Positions 44,479 through 53,671 are shown, counted from the stretch's first letter. The stretch: 64,000 nt of DNA from Xanthomonas sp. SI (GCF_014236855.1 NZ_CP051261.1:3968001-4032000), one strand, 5' to 3'. Translations and numbers: made by a program. Notes: generated from the sequence alone by a model not told the origin.

Positions 44479-45054
44479 ATGCGCACACTTCACTCGCTGC
44501 AAGCGCTGGATGAGCGCCGCTCGGTGCCGTCCAAGCAATTGGGCGAGCCGGGACCCGACGAGGCGACCCTGCTGGCGATGCTGCGCTCGGCGGTGCGCGT
44601 GCCCGATCACGGCAAGCTGGTGCCGTTCCGGTTCCTGCGCATCGCCGGCCAGGCGCGCCTGGCGCTGGGCGACTTCCTGGCCGAGTGCACGCTGCAGCGC
44701 GACCCGGGCGCCCCGTCCGCCGCGGTGGAGAAGGACCGCGAACGCTTCGCGCACGCGCCGCTGGCGATCGCGGTGATCGCGCGGCTGCAGCGCGAGGCGA
44801 AAGTGCCGGAGATCGAGCAATGGCTGACCGCCGGCTCGGTCTGTTTCGCACTGCTGCAGGCGGCGCAGGCCTACGGCTTCGGCGCGCAGTGGTTGACCGC
44901 CTGGATGGCCTACGACGAAGCGGTGGCGGCGCGGCTGGGCCTGGCCGAGAACGAACGCATCGCCGGTTTCATCCATATCGGCACGCCGCGCATTCAGGTG
45001 CCGGAGCGCGAGCGTCCGGATCCGCAGCAGTTGCTGAGCGATTGGACGCCGTGA
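44479..45054 (+). CDS. nitroreductase family protein
   Basis: 191 residues (MRTLHSLQALDERRSVPSKQLGEPGPDE). The N-terminal RRSVP motif and AVRVPDHGKLVPFRFL fit the FMN-dependent nitroreductases of the YdjA type, a reduced-size branch. AAQAYGFGAQWLTAWMAYD is the usual FMN/substrate helix. Function as an NAD(P)H oxidoreductase of unknown substrate. The stop overlaps the next GTG start (GTGA). Confidence 0.88.
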   Translation: MRTLHSLQALDERRSVPSKQLGEPGPDEATLLAMLRSAVRVPDHGKLVPFRFLRIAGQARLALGDFLAECTLQRDPGAPSAAVEKDRERFAHAPLAIAVIARLQREAKVPEIEQWLTAGSVCFALLQAAQAYGFGAQWLTAWMAYDEAVAARLGLAENERIAGFIHIGTPRIQVPERERPDPQQLLSDWTP

Positions 45055-45974
45055 ACGCAGCGGCGCCGACGCGGCCGCTGTACCTGGTCGATGCCAGCCT
45101 GTACGTGTTCCGCGCCTGGCACTCGATCCCGGACGAGTTCCAGGACGCGCAGGGCTGGCCGACCAACGCCGTGCACGGCTTCGCCCGCTTCCTGCTGGAC
45201 CTGCTCGAACGCGAGCGCCCGCAGCACATCGCGATCGCCTTCGACGAAGCGCTGGACAGCTGCTTCCGCAATCGCCTGTACCCGGCCTACAAGGCCAACC
45301 GCGCGCCGGCGCCGGACGCGTTGCGGCGCCAGTTCGCGCACTGCAAGGCGCTGTGCGCGGCGCTCGGCCTGGGCGTGCTCGCCCATCACGACTACGAGGC
45401 CGACGACCTGATCGGCAGCGCCCTGCACAGCATGCGCGGCGGCGGCTTCCACGGCGTGATCGTGTCCGCCGACAAGGACCTGTCGCAACTGCTGCTGCTC
45501 GACTTCGACGAACAGTGGGACTACGCGCGCGGCCAGCGCTGGGGCACGACCGGGGTCAAGGCGCGGCACGGCGTGCACGCGCACCAGATCGCCGACTACC
45601 TGGCGCTGACCGGCGATGCGATCGACAACATTCCCGGCGTCACCGGCATCGGCGCCAAGTCGGCGGCGATCCTGCTGGCGCATTTCGGCGACCTGGACAC
45701 GCTGCTGGCGCGGATCGACGAAGTGGCGTTCCTGCGCCTGCGCGGCGCGGCGCAGATGGCGGTGCGCCTGCGCGAGCAGCGCGAACACGCGCTGCTGTGG
45801 CGGCAACTGGCCACCATCGCGCTGGACGCGCCGCTGCATTCGGCCGCACCCGGCTTCGCCCGCGGCCAGGCCGACCCCGGCATGCTGCACGGCCTGTGCG
45901 AAGCGCTGCGCTTCGGCCCGCTGACCCGGCGCCGCTTGCTGCAGGCAGCGGGGTTGGCGACGGTCGGCGAATAG
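45051..45974 (+). CDS. 5'-3' exonuclease (PolA N-terminal / ExoIX type)
   Basis: 307 residues from a GTG that overlaps the nitroreductase stop. LYLVDASLYVFRAWHS, FDEALDSCFRNRLYPAYKANR, HDYEADDLIGSA and SADKDLSQLL are the metal-binding acidic motifs of the FEN/PolA 5' nuclease; LTGDAIDNIPGVTGIGAKSAA is the helix-hairpin-helix region. It has no polymerase part, so it is a separate flap nuclease for DNA repair or Okazaki maturation. Confidence 0.92.
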   Translation: MNAAAPTRPLYLVDASLYVFRAWHSIPDEFQDAQGWPTNAVHGFARFLLDLLERERPQHIAIAFDEALDSCFRNRLYPAYKANRAPAPDALRRQFAHCKALCAALGLGVLAHHDYEADDLIGSALHSMRGGGFHGVIVSADKDLSQLLLLDFDEQWDYARGQRWGTTGVKARHGVHAHQIADYLALTGDAIDNIPGVTGIGAKSAAILLAHFGDLDTLLARIDEVAFLRLRGAAQMAVRLREQREHALLWRQLATIALDAPLHSAAPGFARGQADPGMLHGLCEALRFGPLTRRRLLQAAGLATVGE

Positions 45975-46031
45975 CCGAGCCCTGGCGCCGCCAGGGACGC
46001 GGCAAGGTCGGCCGGGCGTCGCCGCTAGCGC

Positions 46032-46865
46032 TCAGTCCGCCGCATCGAACTGCGCCCGCATCAGCGCCATGTAGCGCTCCTCCGAGGTCTCGCGCCGCGC
46101 CGCCAGCAGCGGCACGATGTCCTGGGTCGCCACGTAGCGCAGCCGCGGACCGGAATCGGTGGTCGCCTGGAAGATCGTCTCCGCCACCTCCTGCGAGGTC
46201 GCCAGGCGCGTGGCGCGCAGGCCTTCGAACACCTTGACGCTGTGCGCCACGAAACCGGCGTAGGCCTCCGGCGGCGCGGCGCCGGACGTGGCCTCCTGCG
46301 CCGAGCGCTGGCCGAAACCGGTGTCCAACACGCCGCCCGGCTCGACGATGCGTACCGCGATGCCTAGCGCCCGCAACTCGTAGGACAAGGATTCGGAGAA
46401 GCCTTCCAGGGCGAACTTGCTGGCGTTGTACAGCGAGATCATCGGCAGGCCGAACACGCCCGCGCCGGAACTGACGTTGACGATCGTGCCGGCGCCACGG
46501 GCGCGGAAATGCGGCAGGAGCGCGCGCGTCACGTCCATCACGCCGAACACGTTGACGTCGAACTGTTCCTGGATCTTCTCCCGCGGCGTCGACTCGAACA
46601 CGCCGAACAGGCCGAAGCCGGCATTGTTGACCAGCGCGTCGATGGCGCCGAAGCGCGCGATGCCGGCGTCGATCGCCGCGGCGATGCTGTCGCGGTCCTG
46701 TACGTCCAGGCGCGCGACCAGCACCTCGGGGCCGGCCAGCGCCGCGCCGGCCGCCGGGTCACGCATCGTGGCGACCACGTTCCAGCCGCGCGCGGCGAAC
46801 AGCTGCGCGCTGGCGAGTCCGAAACCGGACGAGGCGCCGGTGATCAAGACGGTGGGGTTGGGCAT
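46032..46865 (-). CDS. short-chain dehydrogenase/reductase
   Basis: 277 residues from ATG 46863-46865. NAD(P) motif TGASSGFG (10-17), NNAG (80-83), catalytic S132/S133, Y146 and K150 (YNASK). Classical SDR with a broad choice of substrates; which one is not visible. It is divergent from a LysR regulator 98 bp away, the usual sign that the regulator controls it. Confidence 0.92.
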   Translation of the reverse strand: MPNPTVLITGASSGFGLASAQLFAARGWNVVATMRDPAAGAALAGPEVLVARLDVQDRDSIAAAIDAGIARFGAIDALVNNAGFGLFGVFESTPREKIQEQFDVNVFGVMDVTRALLPHFRARGAGTIVNVSSGAGVFGLPMISLYNASKFALEGFSESLSYELRALGIAVRIVEPGGVLDTGFGQRSAQEATSGAAPPEAYAGFVAHSVKVFEGLRATRLATSQEVAETIFQATTDSGPRLRYVATQDIVPLLAARRETSEERYMALMRAQFDAAD

Positions 46866-46963
46866 GGCGGTTCCTTGGGTGGGGGTGTAGCGCCATGATC
46901 GACCCGCCCAACACATGAGACAATCCGGCCAATCCCGCATGCAGTACTGAACAGGATCGCACA

Positions 46964-47881
46964 ATGCCCCGTCCCGCCCTGAGCGAATTGCAGGCGGTGG
47001 TCGCCGTCGCCAAGCAGCGCAGCTTCCGCGGTGCCGCCATCGTGCTGGGCGTGTCGGCATCGGCGCTCAGCCACGCGATCGCCGCGCTGGAACAGCGCAT
47101 GGGCGTGCGCCTGTTCCATCGCACTACCCGCAGCGTCGCGCTGTCCGAGGCCGGCGAACGCTTCCTTGCCCGCATCGCGCCCGCGCTGCGCGAGATCGAT
47201 GCGGCGATCGAGGACGCCAATGCGTTCCGCGACAGCCCCACCGGCTCCTTGCGCCTCAACACCTCCGAAGGCGCCGCGCGCCTGCTGATGCCGGCGATCC
47301 TGGCGTTTCTGGCGCGATACCCCGAGGTGCGGCTGGACATCGTCACCGACGGCCGCCTGGTGGACATCGTGGAGGAGGGCTTCGACGCCGGCATCCGCCT
47401 GGCGGAACTGGTGCCGCAGGACATGGTCGCCATCCCCTGTTCGGCGCCGCTGCGCTTCATCGTGGCCGGCGCGCCGGCCTACTTCGCCCGCCACGGCGCG
47501 CCGCGCACGCCGGCCGATCTGCGCGGGCACGCCTGCATCCGCAGCCGCTATCCGCAAGGCGGTGCGGTGTATCGCTGGGAATTCGCCAAGCGCGGACAGC
47601 AGCAACTGATCGACGTGGAAGGCATGTTGACGCTAGACAATTCCGCGCTGCTGATCGACGCCGCGCTGGCGGGTGTCGGCCTGATCTGGACCCATGAGGC
47701 CTCGATCGCCCAGCACCTCGCGCACGGCGCGCTGGTCGCCGCGCTGGAAGACTGGTGCCCGCGGTTCCCGGGACTCTGCCTCTACTACCCCGGCCACCGC
47801 CACGTCCCCGCCGCGCTGCGCGCCTTCATCGAGGTGCTGCGCGAGCACGACGCCGCGCATGCCTTCCCGGCGACGCAGTAG
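46964..47881 (+). CDS. LysR-type transcriptional regulator
   Basis: 305 residues. N-terminal HTH (LQAVVAVAKQRSFRGAAIVLGVSASALSHAIAALEQRMGVRLFHRTTRSVAL) and a substrate-binding domain of the AaeR/DmlR-type subgroup (LRLNTSEGAARLLMPAILAFLARYPEVRLDIVTDGRLVDIV). It probably regulates the divergent SDR gene; the 98 bp between them should hold its operator, though no convincing T-N11-A dyad stood out. Confidence 0.92.
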   Translation: MPRPALSELQAVVAVAKQRSFRGAAIVLGVSASALSHAIAALEQRMGVRLFHRTTRSVALSEAGERFLARIAPALREIDAAIEDANAFRDSPTGSLRLNTSEGAARLLMPAILAFLARYPEVRLDIVTDGRLVDIVEEGFDAGIRLAELVPQDMVAIPCSAPLRFIVAGAPAYFARHGAPRTPADLRGHACIRSRYPQGGAVYRWEFAKRGQQQLIDVEGMLTLDNSALLIDAALAGVGLIWTHEASIAQHLAHGALVAALEDWCPRFPGLCLYYPGHRHVPAALRAFIEVLREHDAAHAFPATQ

Positions 47882-48043
47882 CGCGCCGCTCGCGGCGCCT
47901 GGGCCTTTCGCCGGATCCAACACCGCACGCGGCGGGCCGCGCCATGGCATCGTCGCGACGTCGATGGCCCTACACTTCGGTCATCCGGCAATCGCGATCC
48001 GCGGCGCCCACCTCCTTCCTCCTCAGCAGAGCGAACGCTACCC

Positions 48044-48595
48044 ATGACCCGCCACGATTCCCCGCCCCGCATCGTCTACGAAGGCAAATACCAGCGCATG
48101 GTGGTGCGCGGCACCTGGGAATATTCCGAACGCGTGCACGCCGGCGGCCTGGCCGCGATCATCGTCGCGGTGACCCCGGACGACGAGGTGCTGTTCGTCG
48201 AGCAGTTCCGCGTGCCGCTGCAGGCGCGGACCATCGAGATGCCGGCCGGGCTGGTCGGCGACATCGACGCGGGCGAATCGATCGAGGTGTCGGCGGTGCG
48301 CGAACTGGAGGAAGAGACCGGCTGGACCGCCGACCACGCCGAGGTGCTGATGATCGGCCCGACCTCCTCCGGCGCCAGCAACGAAAAGGTCGCCTTCGTC
48401 CGTGCCAGCGGCCTGCGCAAGGTCGGCGACGGCGGCGGCGACGCCAGCGAGGACATCACCGTGCACACGGTGCCGCGCGCCCGCGCCGCGGCCTGGCTGG
48501 TGCAGAAGATGGGCGAAGGCTACGAGCTGGACGCCAAGCTGTGGGCCGGGCTGTGGATGATCGAGCACCAGTTGGACGGCACCCCGCGTGGCTGA
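48044..48595 (+). CDS. Nudix hydrolase (ADP-ribose pyrophosphatase-like)
   Basis: 183 residues. The Nudix box GX5EX7REX2EEXG runs from G72 to G93 with E78, R86, E87, E90 and E91 in place. VLFVEQFRVPLQARTIEMPAGLVGD before it is the ADP-ribose pyrophosphatase branch. It would hydrolyse ADP-ribose or related sugar nucleotides. It overlaps the next gene by 8 nt. Confidence 0.92.
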   Translation: MTRHDSPPRIVYEGKYQRMVVRGTWEYSERVHAGGLAAIIVAVTPDDEVLFVEQFRVPLQARTIEMPAGLVGDIDAGESIEVSAVRELEEETGWTADHAEVLMIGPTSSGASNEKVAFVRASGLRKVGDGGGDASEDITVHTVPRARAAAWLVQKMGEGYELDAKLWAGLWMIEHQLDGTPRG

Positions 48596-49388
48596 GCCGA
48601 CCGCGCGCGCGGCCGCCAGCCAGCCCCTGCTCGGCGCAGGCGATCCACCGCCCTACCGCGTGCTCCAGGCGCGGGGCCGTTCGCCCTACCTGCTGATCGC
48701 CGACCACGCCGGGCAGCAGGTGCCGCAGGCGCTGGCCGACCTGGGGCTGCCGCAGCACGAACTGGACCGGCACATCGGCTGGGACATCGGCATCGCCGGG
48801 GTCACCGCCGAACTGGCGCAGGCGCTGGATGCGTTCGCGATCGTGCAGACCTATTCGCGACTGGTGATCGACTGCAACCGGCCATTGTCGGCGCCGGGGT
48901 CGATCGCCGAGGTCAGCGACGGCACCGTGGTGCCAGGCAACCAGGGCCTGGACGCCGCAGCGCGCGCGGCGCGCGCCAGCGCGATCTTCACTCCCTACCA
49001 CGCGCGTATCGCCGCGGAACTGGACCGGCGCCGCGACGCCGGCCTGGCAACCATCCTGATCGCGATGCACAGCTTCACTCCGTCGATGGCGGGCGTGTCC
49101 CGGCCCTGGCATGCCGGTGTGCTGTACCAGCGCGATGCGCGCTTCGCGCAGGCGCTGCTGGCCGAATTGCGCGCCGAGCCGGGCCTGGTGGTCGGCGACA
49201 ATGAGCCGTATTCGGTCAGCGATGCCACCGACTACGCGATCCCGGTACACGCCGAGGCGCGCGGCCTGGCGCACGTGGAACTGGAGATCCGCCAGGACCT
49301 GATCGCCGACCCCGCAGGACAGCGGCAATGGGCGCAGCGCTTGCTCAGCATGCTGAATCGGTTGCAAGCTGCCTTCACACCGGGCTGA
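48588..49388 (+). CDS. N-formylglutamate amidohydrolase family protein
   Basis: 266 residues from a GTG at 48588. LLIADHAGQQVPQAL, DIGIAGVTAELAQAL, YSRLVIDCNRP and IAMHSFTPSM are the zinc-enzyme motifs of the HutG/FGase family. No hut genes are near, so the histidine-degradation role is not supported by context. It is coupled to the Nudix gene by overlap. Confidence 0.88.
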   Translation: MAEPTARAAASQPLLGAGDPPPYRVLQARGRSPYLLIADHAGQQVPQALADLGLPQHELDRHIGWDIGIAGVTAELAQALDAFAIVQTYSRLVIDCNRPLSAPGSIAEVSDGTVVPGNQGLDAAARAARASAIFTPYHARIAAELDRRRDAGLATILIAMHSFTPSMAGVSRPWHAGVLYQRDARFAQALLAELRAEPGLVVGDNEPYSVSDATDYAIPVHAEARGLAHVELEIRQDLIADPAGQRQWAQRLLSMLNRLQAAFTPG

Positions 49389-49465
49389 GCGCAGGCTGCG
49401 CACTCTCGGTGCATCGCCGTCCGTTCGGACGCCCCCTCGCTGCAAGCACCGGACCCCCTGCCCCC

Positions 49466-50359
49466 ATGCTCATCCGCCTCGGCTACGAGATCCGCTACCG
49501 TTTCCTGCAGCCCACCCCGGTGCTGGCGATGCTCGACATACACGACAGCCGCCGCACCGACATCGTCGTGGCCACCGCGCTGCAGACCGAACCGGCGATC
49601 CCGCTGCGCGGCTATCGCGACCAGTTCGGCAACAGCTGTACGCGCATGCTGGCCCCGGCCGGCGTGCTGACCCTGCGTGCCGATGCGGTGGTGCGCGACA
49701 GCGGCCTGCCCGATCAGTACCGCTACGACGCGCCGCAGACCCCGGTGCAGGACCTGCCGGACGACACCCTGATGTACCTGCTCGGTAGCCGCTACTGCGA
49801 GACCGACCTGCTCAGCGGCATGGCCTGGGACCTGTTCGGCAGCGCGCCGACCGGCTGGGCGCGAGTGCAGGCGATCTGCGACTACGTGCATGCGCAGATC
49901 GAATTCGGCTACGAACACGCGCGCCCGACCAAGAGCGCGGCGCAGGCGCTGCAGGAAGGCCGCGGCGTGTGCCGCGACTTCGCCCACTCGGCGATCGCGC
50001 TGTGCCGCTGCATGAACATCCCGGCACGCTACTGCACCGGCTACCTGGGCGACATCGGCGTGCCCGCCTCGGCGGCGCCGATGGACTTCTCCGGCTGGTT
50101 CGAGGCGTTCCTGGACGGGCAGTGGTACACCTTCGACGCGCGCCACAACCTGCCGCGCATCGGCCGGGTGCTGATCGCGCGCGGCCGCGACGCCGCCGAC
50201 GTGGCGATCAGCAACACCTTCGGCTACAACACGCTGGAGTCGTTCGTGGTGTGGACCGACGAAACCGACCAGGCGCGGCTGGATCCGCGTCCTGCCAGCG
50301 CCGCGGGGGTCGCCGGCAACGGCGCCGCGGCGCTGCGGACCGAGGGGCTCTACCTGTAG
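49466..50359 (+). CDS. transglutaminase-like family protein
   Basis: 297 residues from ATG 49466. An N-terminal beta-rich part (LIRLGYEIRYRFLQPTPVLAML) is followed by the papain-like core with nucleophile GRGVCRDFAH and the later GYNTLESFVVWTDE tail. Where the catalytic His is usual, before W-x-E, the sequence reads MDFSGWFEAF, with no His, while the Asp segment FDARHN is kept. The enzyme may use another residue or be inactive as a protease. It follows the amidohydrolase by 77 bp. Confidence 0.82.
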   Translation: MLIRLGYEIRYRFLQPTPVLAMLDIHDSRRTDIVVATALQTEPAIPLRGYRDQFGNSCTRMLAPAGVLTLRADAVVRDSGLPDQYRYDAPQTPVQDLPDDTLMYLLGSRYCETDLLSGMAWDLFGSAPTGWARVQAICDYVHAQIEFGYEHARPTKSAAQALQEGRGVCRDFAHSAIALCRCMNIPARYCTGYLGDIGVPASAAPMDFSGWFEAFLDGQWYTFDARHNLPRIGRVLIARGRDAADVAISNTFGYNTLESFVVWTDETDQARLDPRPASAAGVAGNGAAALRTEGLYL

Positions 50360-50407
50360 GGCGATTTCGCCCCAGGCACAGCTGCATTCCGCAGTGACTT
50401 GCGGGAT

Positions 50408-50463
50408 CGGAGCATCGGTCGCGATGGGCAGGACTTGGAACGTCCGTCGCGACCGACGCTCCG
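50408..50463. repeat. 17 bp inverted repeat (CGGAGC...TCGCGA arms)
   Basis: Arms at 50408-50424 and 50447-50463 differ at a single base, with a 22 nt loop. It follows the transglutaminase stop by about 50 bp and has no U-tract. It resembles the REP layout but with another sequence, perhaps a distinct repeat family. Confidence 0.6.
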
Positions 50464-50525
50464 AAACCATCACGGCCACCCTTTCAGGGACATTGGGCCA
50501 GCCGATGAACCGGCCGGCATGTTGT

Positions 50526-50546
50526 GGGAGGGACTTCAATCCCGAC
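50526..50546 (+). repeat. REP element (GGAG head)
   Basis: GGGAG followed by GGACTTCAATCCCGAC: the same class as 24955-25017, with one mismatch in the core. Confidence 0.75.
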
Positions 50547-50736
50547 TGCAGCGAACTTCCAGGACTTCGCCCGCGCCTTCATCCCCCCGCCGGGCACCTT
50601 CCCCCGAAAAGGCAGCATGGTCCCGCAGGGAAAGGAAGCGGCGCGCGCTGCGTGGCCGGCGACGACACACCACGGCAAGAGCGCGCGAACGCCGCGCCGT
50701 AGCATCGTCGGCCTCGTCGCCAGTCGGAGTCTTGCC

Positions 50737-51426
50737 GTGCCCGTTCGCCGTCGCTGTCCCCCTCTTCTGCTGCTGGTGCTGATGCTGCAGGTCCCGGCGT
50801 TCGCGCAACAGGTGGCCACCGACCCGCCGACGCAATGGCAGGCCGACGCCAAGGCCAACAAGAAAGCCGCCAAGCAGGCCGAAAAGGCCGCCGAGCGCGC
50901 GCTGCCGCGGCAAAAGGCCGCTGGCGGACCCGCGCCTGACGGCGCAGGTCCGGGCGGCGGTCACGAAGACCCGGGCGGTCAAGGCCGCGAAGGCGGCCCG
51001 CCGGGCGGTGCTCCCGGCGGTGGATCCGGCGCACGCCGCGCCAGCGGTCCGCTGCAGATGCTGCGTCCGGAGATGGAGTTCGCCGCGCCGTTGACCGACA
51101 CGCTCCTGCTGTACCGCACCCGCGAATCGGTGGTGTTCGGCCGCCCCGACAGCAGCGACATGGTGATCCTGCCGCTGTCCGGAGCGCGCGTGCAGATCGC
51201 ACCCGGCGTGCAGGCGCTGCTGCACGACAATCCCGACGGCATGCTGGTGGAAATCAGCACCAGCAACGGCATCCGCGTGTCCTACCGCTACACCACCGAT
51301 GCGCAGGATGCGGACAGCCTGCGGGTGCACATCCGTGCCGAAGGCCATGCCGAATCGCAGCGCGGCGGCGTGTTCGAAGTCGATCGGGTGTATCGCCGCG
51401 GAAACGCGGCAAAACGAAAGGGTTGA
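50737..51426 (+). CDS. exported protein with Gly/Pro-rich linker, unknown function
   Basis: 229 residues from a GTG at 50737, chosen because it gives a signal peptide (VPVRRRCPPLLLLVLMLQVPAFA). After it come a Lys/Ala-rich helix (ADAKANKKAAKQAEKAAERAL), a Gly/Pro-rich linker (about 70-105) and a beta-rich C-terminal domain (LLLYRTRESVVFGRPDSSDMVILPL ... GIRVSYRYTT) with a basic end. Not recognised; probably periplasmic. It stands alone between convergent and divergent neighbours. Confidence 0.6.
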   Translation: MPVRRRCPPLLLLVLMLQVPAFAQQVATDPPTQWQADAKANKKAAKQAEKAAERALPRQKAAGGPAPDGAGPGGGHEDPGGQGREGGPPGGAPGGGSGARRASGPLQMLRPEMEFAAPLTDTLLLYRTRESVVFGRPDSSDMVILPLSGARVQIAPGVQALLHDNPDGMLVEISTSNGIRVSYRYTTDAQDADSLRVHIRAEGHAESQRGGVFEVDRVYRRGNAAKRKG

Positions 51427-51553
51427 AGCGGACACGGGAGACAGCAAGACGCAGGCCGATGGCGGACGCGTCGCAACCTGGTCCGATCCAGGCCGACAGT
51501 GCGGACATTGCCGCATGCCGTGCGCCGCGAATACGGCACACGGCATACCAGCC

Positions 51554-52495
51554 TCAGGCGAACGCGTCGGTGGCGCGCACCAGGGCGTCGACGTTCTCCA
51601 CCTCGAACGCGGAATGGCCAGCGCTAGGAGTGATCTGCAGCGTCGCCTTCGGCCAGGCCTTGTGCAGTTCCCACGCGCTCTGCAGCGGGCACACCACGTC
51701 GTAGCGGCCCTGCACGATCACCCCGGGGATGTCGGCGATCCTGCCCACGTCGCGCAGCAGCTGGTCTTCCACCTCGAAGAAGCCGCCGTTGACGAAGTAG
51801 TGGTTCTCGATGCGCGCGAACGCCAGCGCGAACTGCGCGTCCTCGTGGCCGCTGACGAAATCCGCATCCACGTGCAGGAAGCTGGTGGCGCCTTCCCACA
51901 CGCTCCACGCGCGCGCCGCGGCCAGGCGCGTGGCCTGGTCGTCGCTGGTGAGGCGGCGATGGAACGCGGAGATCAAATCGGCGCGCTCCACCGGCGGGAT
52001 CGCGCCGACGTAGTGCTCCCAGGCATCGGGAAACAGCCGGCTGGCGCCTTCCTGGTAGAACCACTCCAGTTCCCAGCGGCGCAGCATGAAGATGCCGCGC
52101 AGCACCAGCTCGGTGACGTGCGACGGATGGCTCTGCGCGTAGGCCAGCGCCAGGGTCGAGCCCCAGCTGCCGCCGAACACCTGCCAGCGTTCGATGCCGA
52201 GCGTTTCGCGCAGCCTCTCGATGTCGGCCACCAGATCCCAGGTGGTGTTGTCGACCAGGTCCGCATGCGGCGTGGAGCGGCCGGAGCCGCGCTGGTCGAA
52301 CAGCACGATGCGGTACTTGGCCGGATCGTGGAAGCGCCGCATCTTGGCATTGCAGCCGCCGCCCGGCCCGCCGTGCAGCAGCACCACCGGCTTGCCCTGC
52401 GGGTTGCCGCACTGTTCGTAGTACAGCGTGTGGCGCGCGTCCACCGGCAGCATGCCGCTGTCGAAGGGTTCGATCTCGGGATATAGGGTGCGCAT
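51554..52495 (-). CDS. pip: proline iminopeptidase
   Basis: 313 residues from ATG 52493-52495, the same length as the X. campestris enzyme of known structure. Alpha/beta hydrolase with HGGPGGGC oxyanion segment, nucleophile S110 in GGSWGSTLAL and the C-terminal GRYDVVCP and GHSAF carrying Asp and His. It removes N-terminal proline from peptides, in the cytosol. It has 124 bp to prmC on the same strand. Confidence 0.96.
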   Translation of the reverse strand: MRTLYPEIEPFDSGMLPVDARHTLYYEQCGNPQGKPVVLLHGGPGGGCNAKMRRFHDPAKYRIVLFDQRGSGRSTPHADLVDNTTWDLVADIERLRETLGIERWQVFGGSWGSTLALAYAQSHPSHVTELVLRGIFMLRRWELEWFYQEGASRLFPDAWEHYVGAIPPVERADLISAFHRRLTSDDQATRLAAARAWSVWEGATSFLHVDADFVSGHEDAQFALAFARIENHYFVNGGFFEVEDQLLRDVGRIADIPGVIVQGRYDVVCPLQSAWELHKAWPKATLQITPSAGHSAFEVENVDALVRATDAFA

Positions 52496-52619
52496 GGCGG
52501 TTCCTGCGGAAAAACCTGATTTTAGCGGGGAAGGCGCGGCCCTGCCCGCGTTCACGGGCGCTGTTTGCGCGGCCGGCACGCGTGCGACATCCGTCCAGAC
52601 GCAACCGTCTGCGACCACG

Positions 52620-53456
52620 TCAGCCGGCCGGCCAGCGCCCCAGAGTGACCCGGTCGCGCGCTTCCAGGTCCTGGTAGGTCGCCACGCCGTCGAAGCCCGC
52701 CGCCGTCAGCAGCGCGCGCACCGCCTCGCCCTGCTCCCAGCCATGCTCCAGCAGCAGCCAGCCGTCCGGCTGCAGGTGCGCCGCTGCGCCGGCGACGATG
52801 ACGCGGATGTCGTCCAGCCCGTCGGCGCCGGACGCCAATGCGCTGGCGGGTTCGTAGCGCAGGTCGCCCTGCGCCAGGTGTGGGTCGCCGGCGGCGATGT
52901 AGGGCGGGTTGCTGGCGATCAGGTCGAAGCGCTGCCCGGCCAGCGGCGCCAGCCACGCGCCGTGGGCGAAGCGGACGTTGTGCAGGCCGTGCGTGCGCGC
53001 ATTGGCTTGCGCCACCGCCAACGCGGCTTCGCTCAGGTCGGTGGCCAGCACCTGCGCCTGCGGCCGCTCGCTGGCCAGCGCCAGCGCGATCGCGCCGCTG
53101 CCGGTGCCGAGGTCGGCGGCGCGGCGGCCCGACGCCGTGTCCAGCCGCTCCAGCGCCAGTTCCACCAGGCGCTCGGTGTCCGCGCGCGGGATCAGCGTGG
53201 CCGGGCCGACCGCCAGGTCCAGGGTCCAGAAGCCGCGGCGGCCGGTCAGGTAGGCCACCGGCTCGCCCTGCGCGCGCCGCGCCAGCAGGGCGCCGAAGCG
53301 TTCGGCGGCATCCGCGGGCAACGGGTCGCGGGCATGTGCGAACAGCCACGCGCGGTCGCGCTGCAGGGCATGGATCAGCAAGGCTTCGGCATCGGCGCGG
53401 TCGATCTGTGCGCAGGCCGCGCGCAGCAGGGACTCGGGGGTGGTGGGGGCGTTCAT
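52620..53456 (-). CDS. prmC: release factor glutamine methyltransferase
   Basis: 278 residues from ATG 53454-53456. SAM motif [15 protein letters not shown], the substrate motif NPPY in [11 protein letters not shown] and the N-terminal five-helix region are present. It methylates the GGQ Gln of RF1 and RF2; in E. coli the gene follows prfA directly but here it is 32 kb away. Frames upstream of the ATG are shadows. Confidence 0.95.
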   Translation of the reverse strand: MNAPTTPESLLRAACAQIDRADAEALLIHALQRDRAWLFAHARDPLPADAAERFGALLARRAQGEPVAYLTGRRGFWTLDLAVGPATLIPRADTERLVELALERLDTASGRRAADLGTGSGAIALALASERPQAQVLATDLSEAALAVAQANARTHGLHNVRFAHGAWLAPLAGQRFDLIASNPPYIAAGDPHLAQGDLRYEPASALASGADGLDDIRVIVAGAAAHLQPDGWLLLEHGWEQGEAVRALLTAAGFDGVATYQDLEARDRVTLGRWPAG

Positions 53457-53557
53457 CGACGTCACGATGCCGCAGCGGTCCGGAAAAGCCAACGTGGTAG
53501 AACGTTGCGACTGCGTGCTTCCCCCGCAGCGCAGCAAAGAGCCAGGCTTGAATAGCG

Positions 53558-53594
53558 ATAGACAAAACCTATCTATTTAATTCCATCAATCGAT
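53558..53594 (+). promoter_or_regulatory. OxyR operator of ahpC
   Basis: ATAG-N7-CTAT-N7-ATTC-N7-CGAT matches the OxyR consensus of four tetrads spaced by seven bases: the first two are perfect, the last two agree partly. It ends exactly where the -35 hexamer of the ahpC promoter begins, the position from which OxyR contacts RNA polymerase. The oxyR gene itself is 2.5 kb downstream. Confidence 0.75.
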
Positions 53595-53623
53595 TTGAGA
53601 TATCTATCGACCCCTCCTATGAT
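53595..53623 (+). promoter_or_regulatory. sigma70 promoter of ahpC
   Basis: -35 TTGAGA (53595-53600), 17 bp spacer and -10 TATGAT (53618-53623). The OxyR site abuts the -35. The start codon is about 43 nt after the expected start of transcription, with a GAGGAA ribosome site at 53661-53666. Confidence 0.75.
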
Positions 53624-53671
53624 GAGCCTCGTTCTATCCCCCGTCCCCCTTCACAACCACGAGGAAACTCC

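Larger units (their letters stand above)
50360..50736. other. 377 bp intergenic region with two repeats
   Basis: No gene. It contains a 17 bp inverted repeat (50408-50424 and 50447-50463, one mismatch) with CGGAGC and GGTCGCGA parts and a GGAG-type REP at 50526-50546. The frame that starts at 50524 reaches the next gene but looks coding only from the GTG at 50737. Confidence 0.5.

Noticed and set aside
46866..46963. LysR operator between the SDR and LysR genes
   Set aside because: Divergent layout makes one likely, but no dyad of the T-N11-A type was clear enough to report as a feature.
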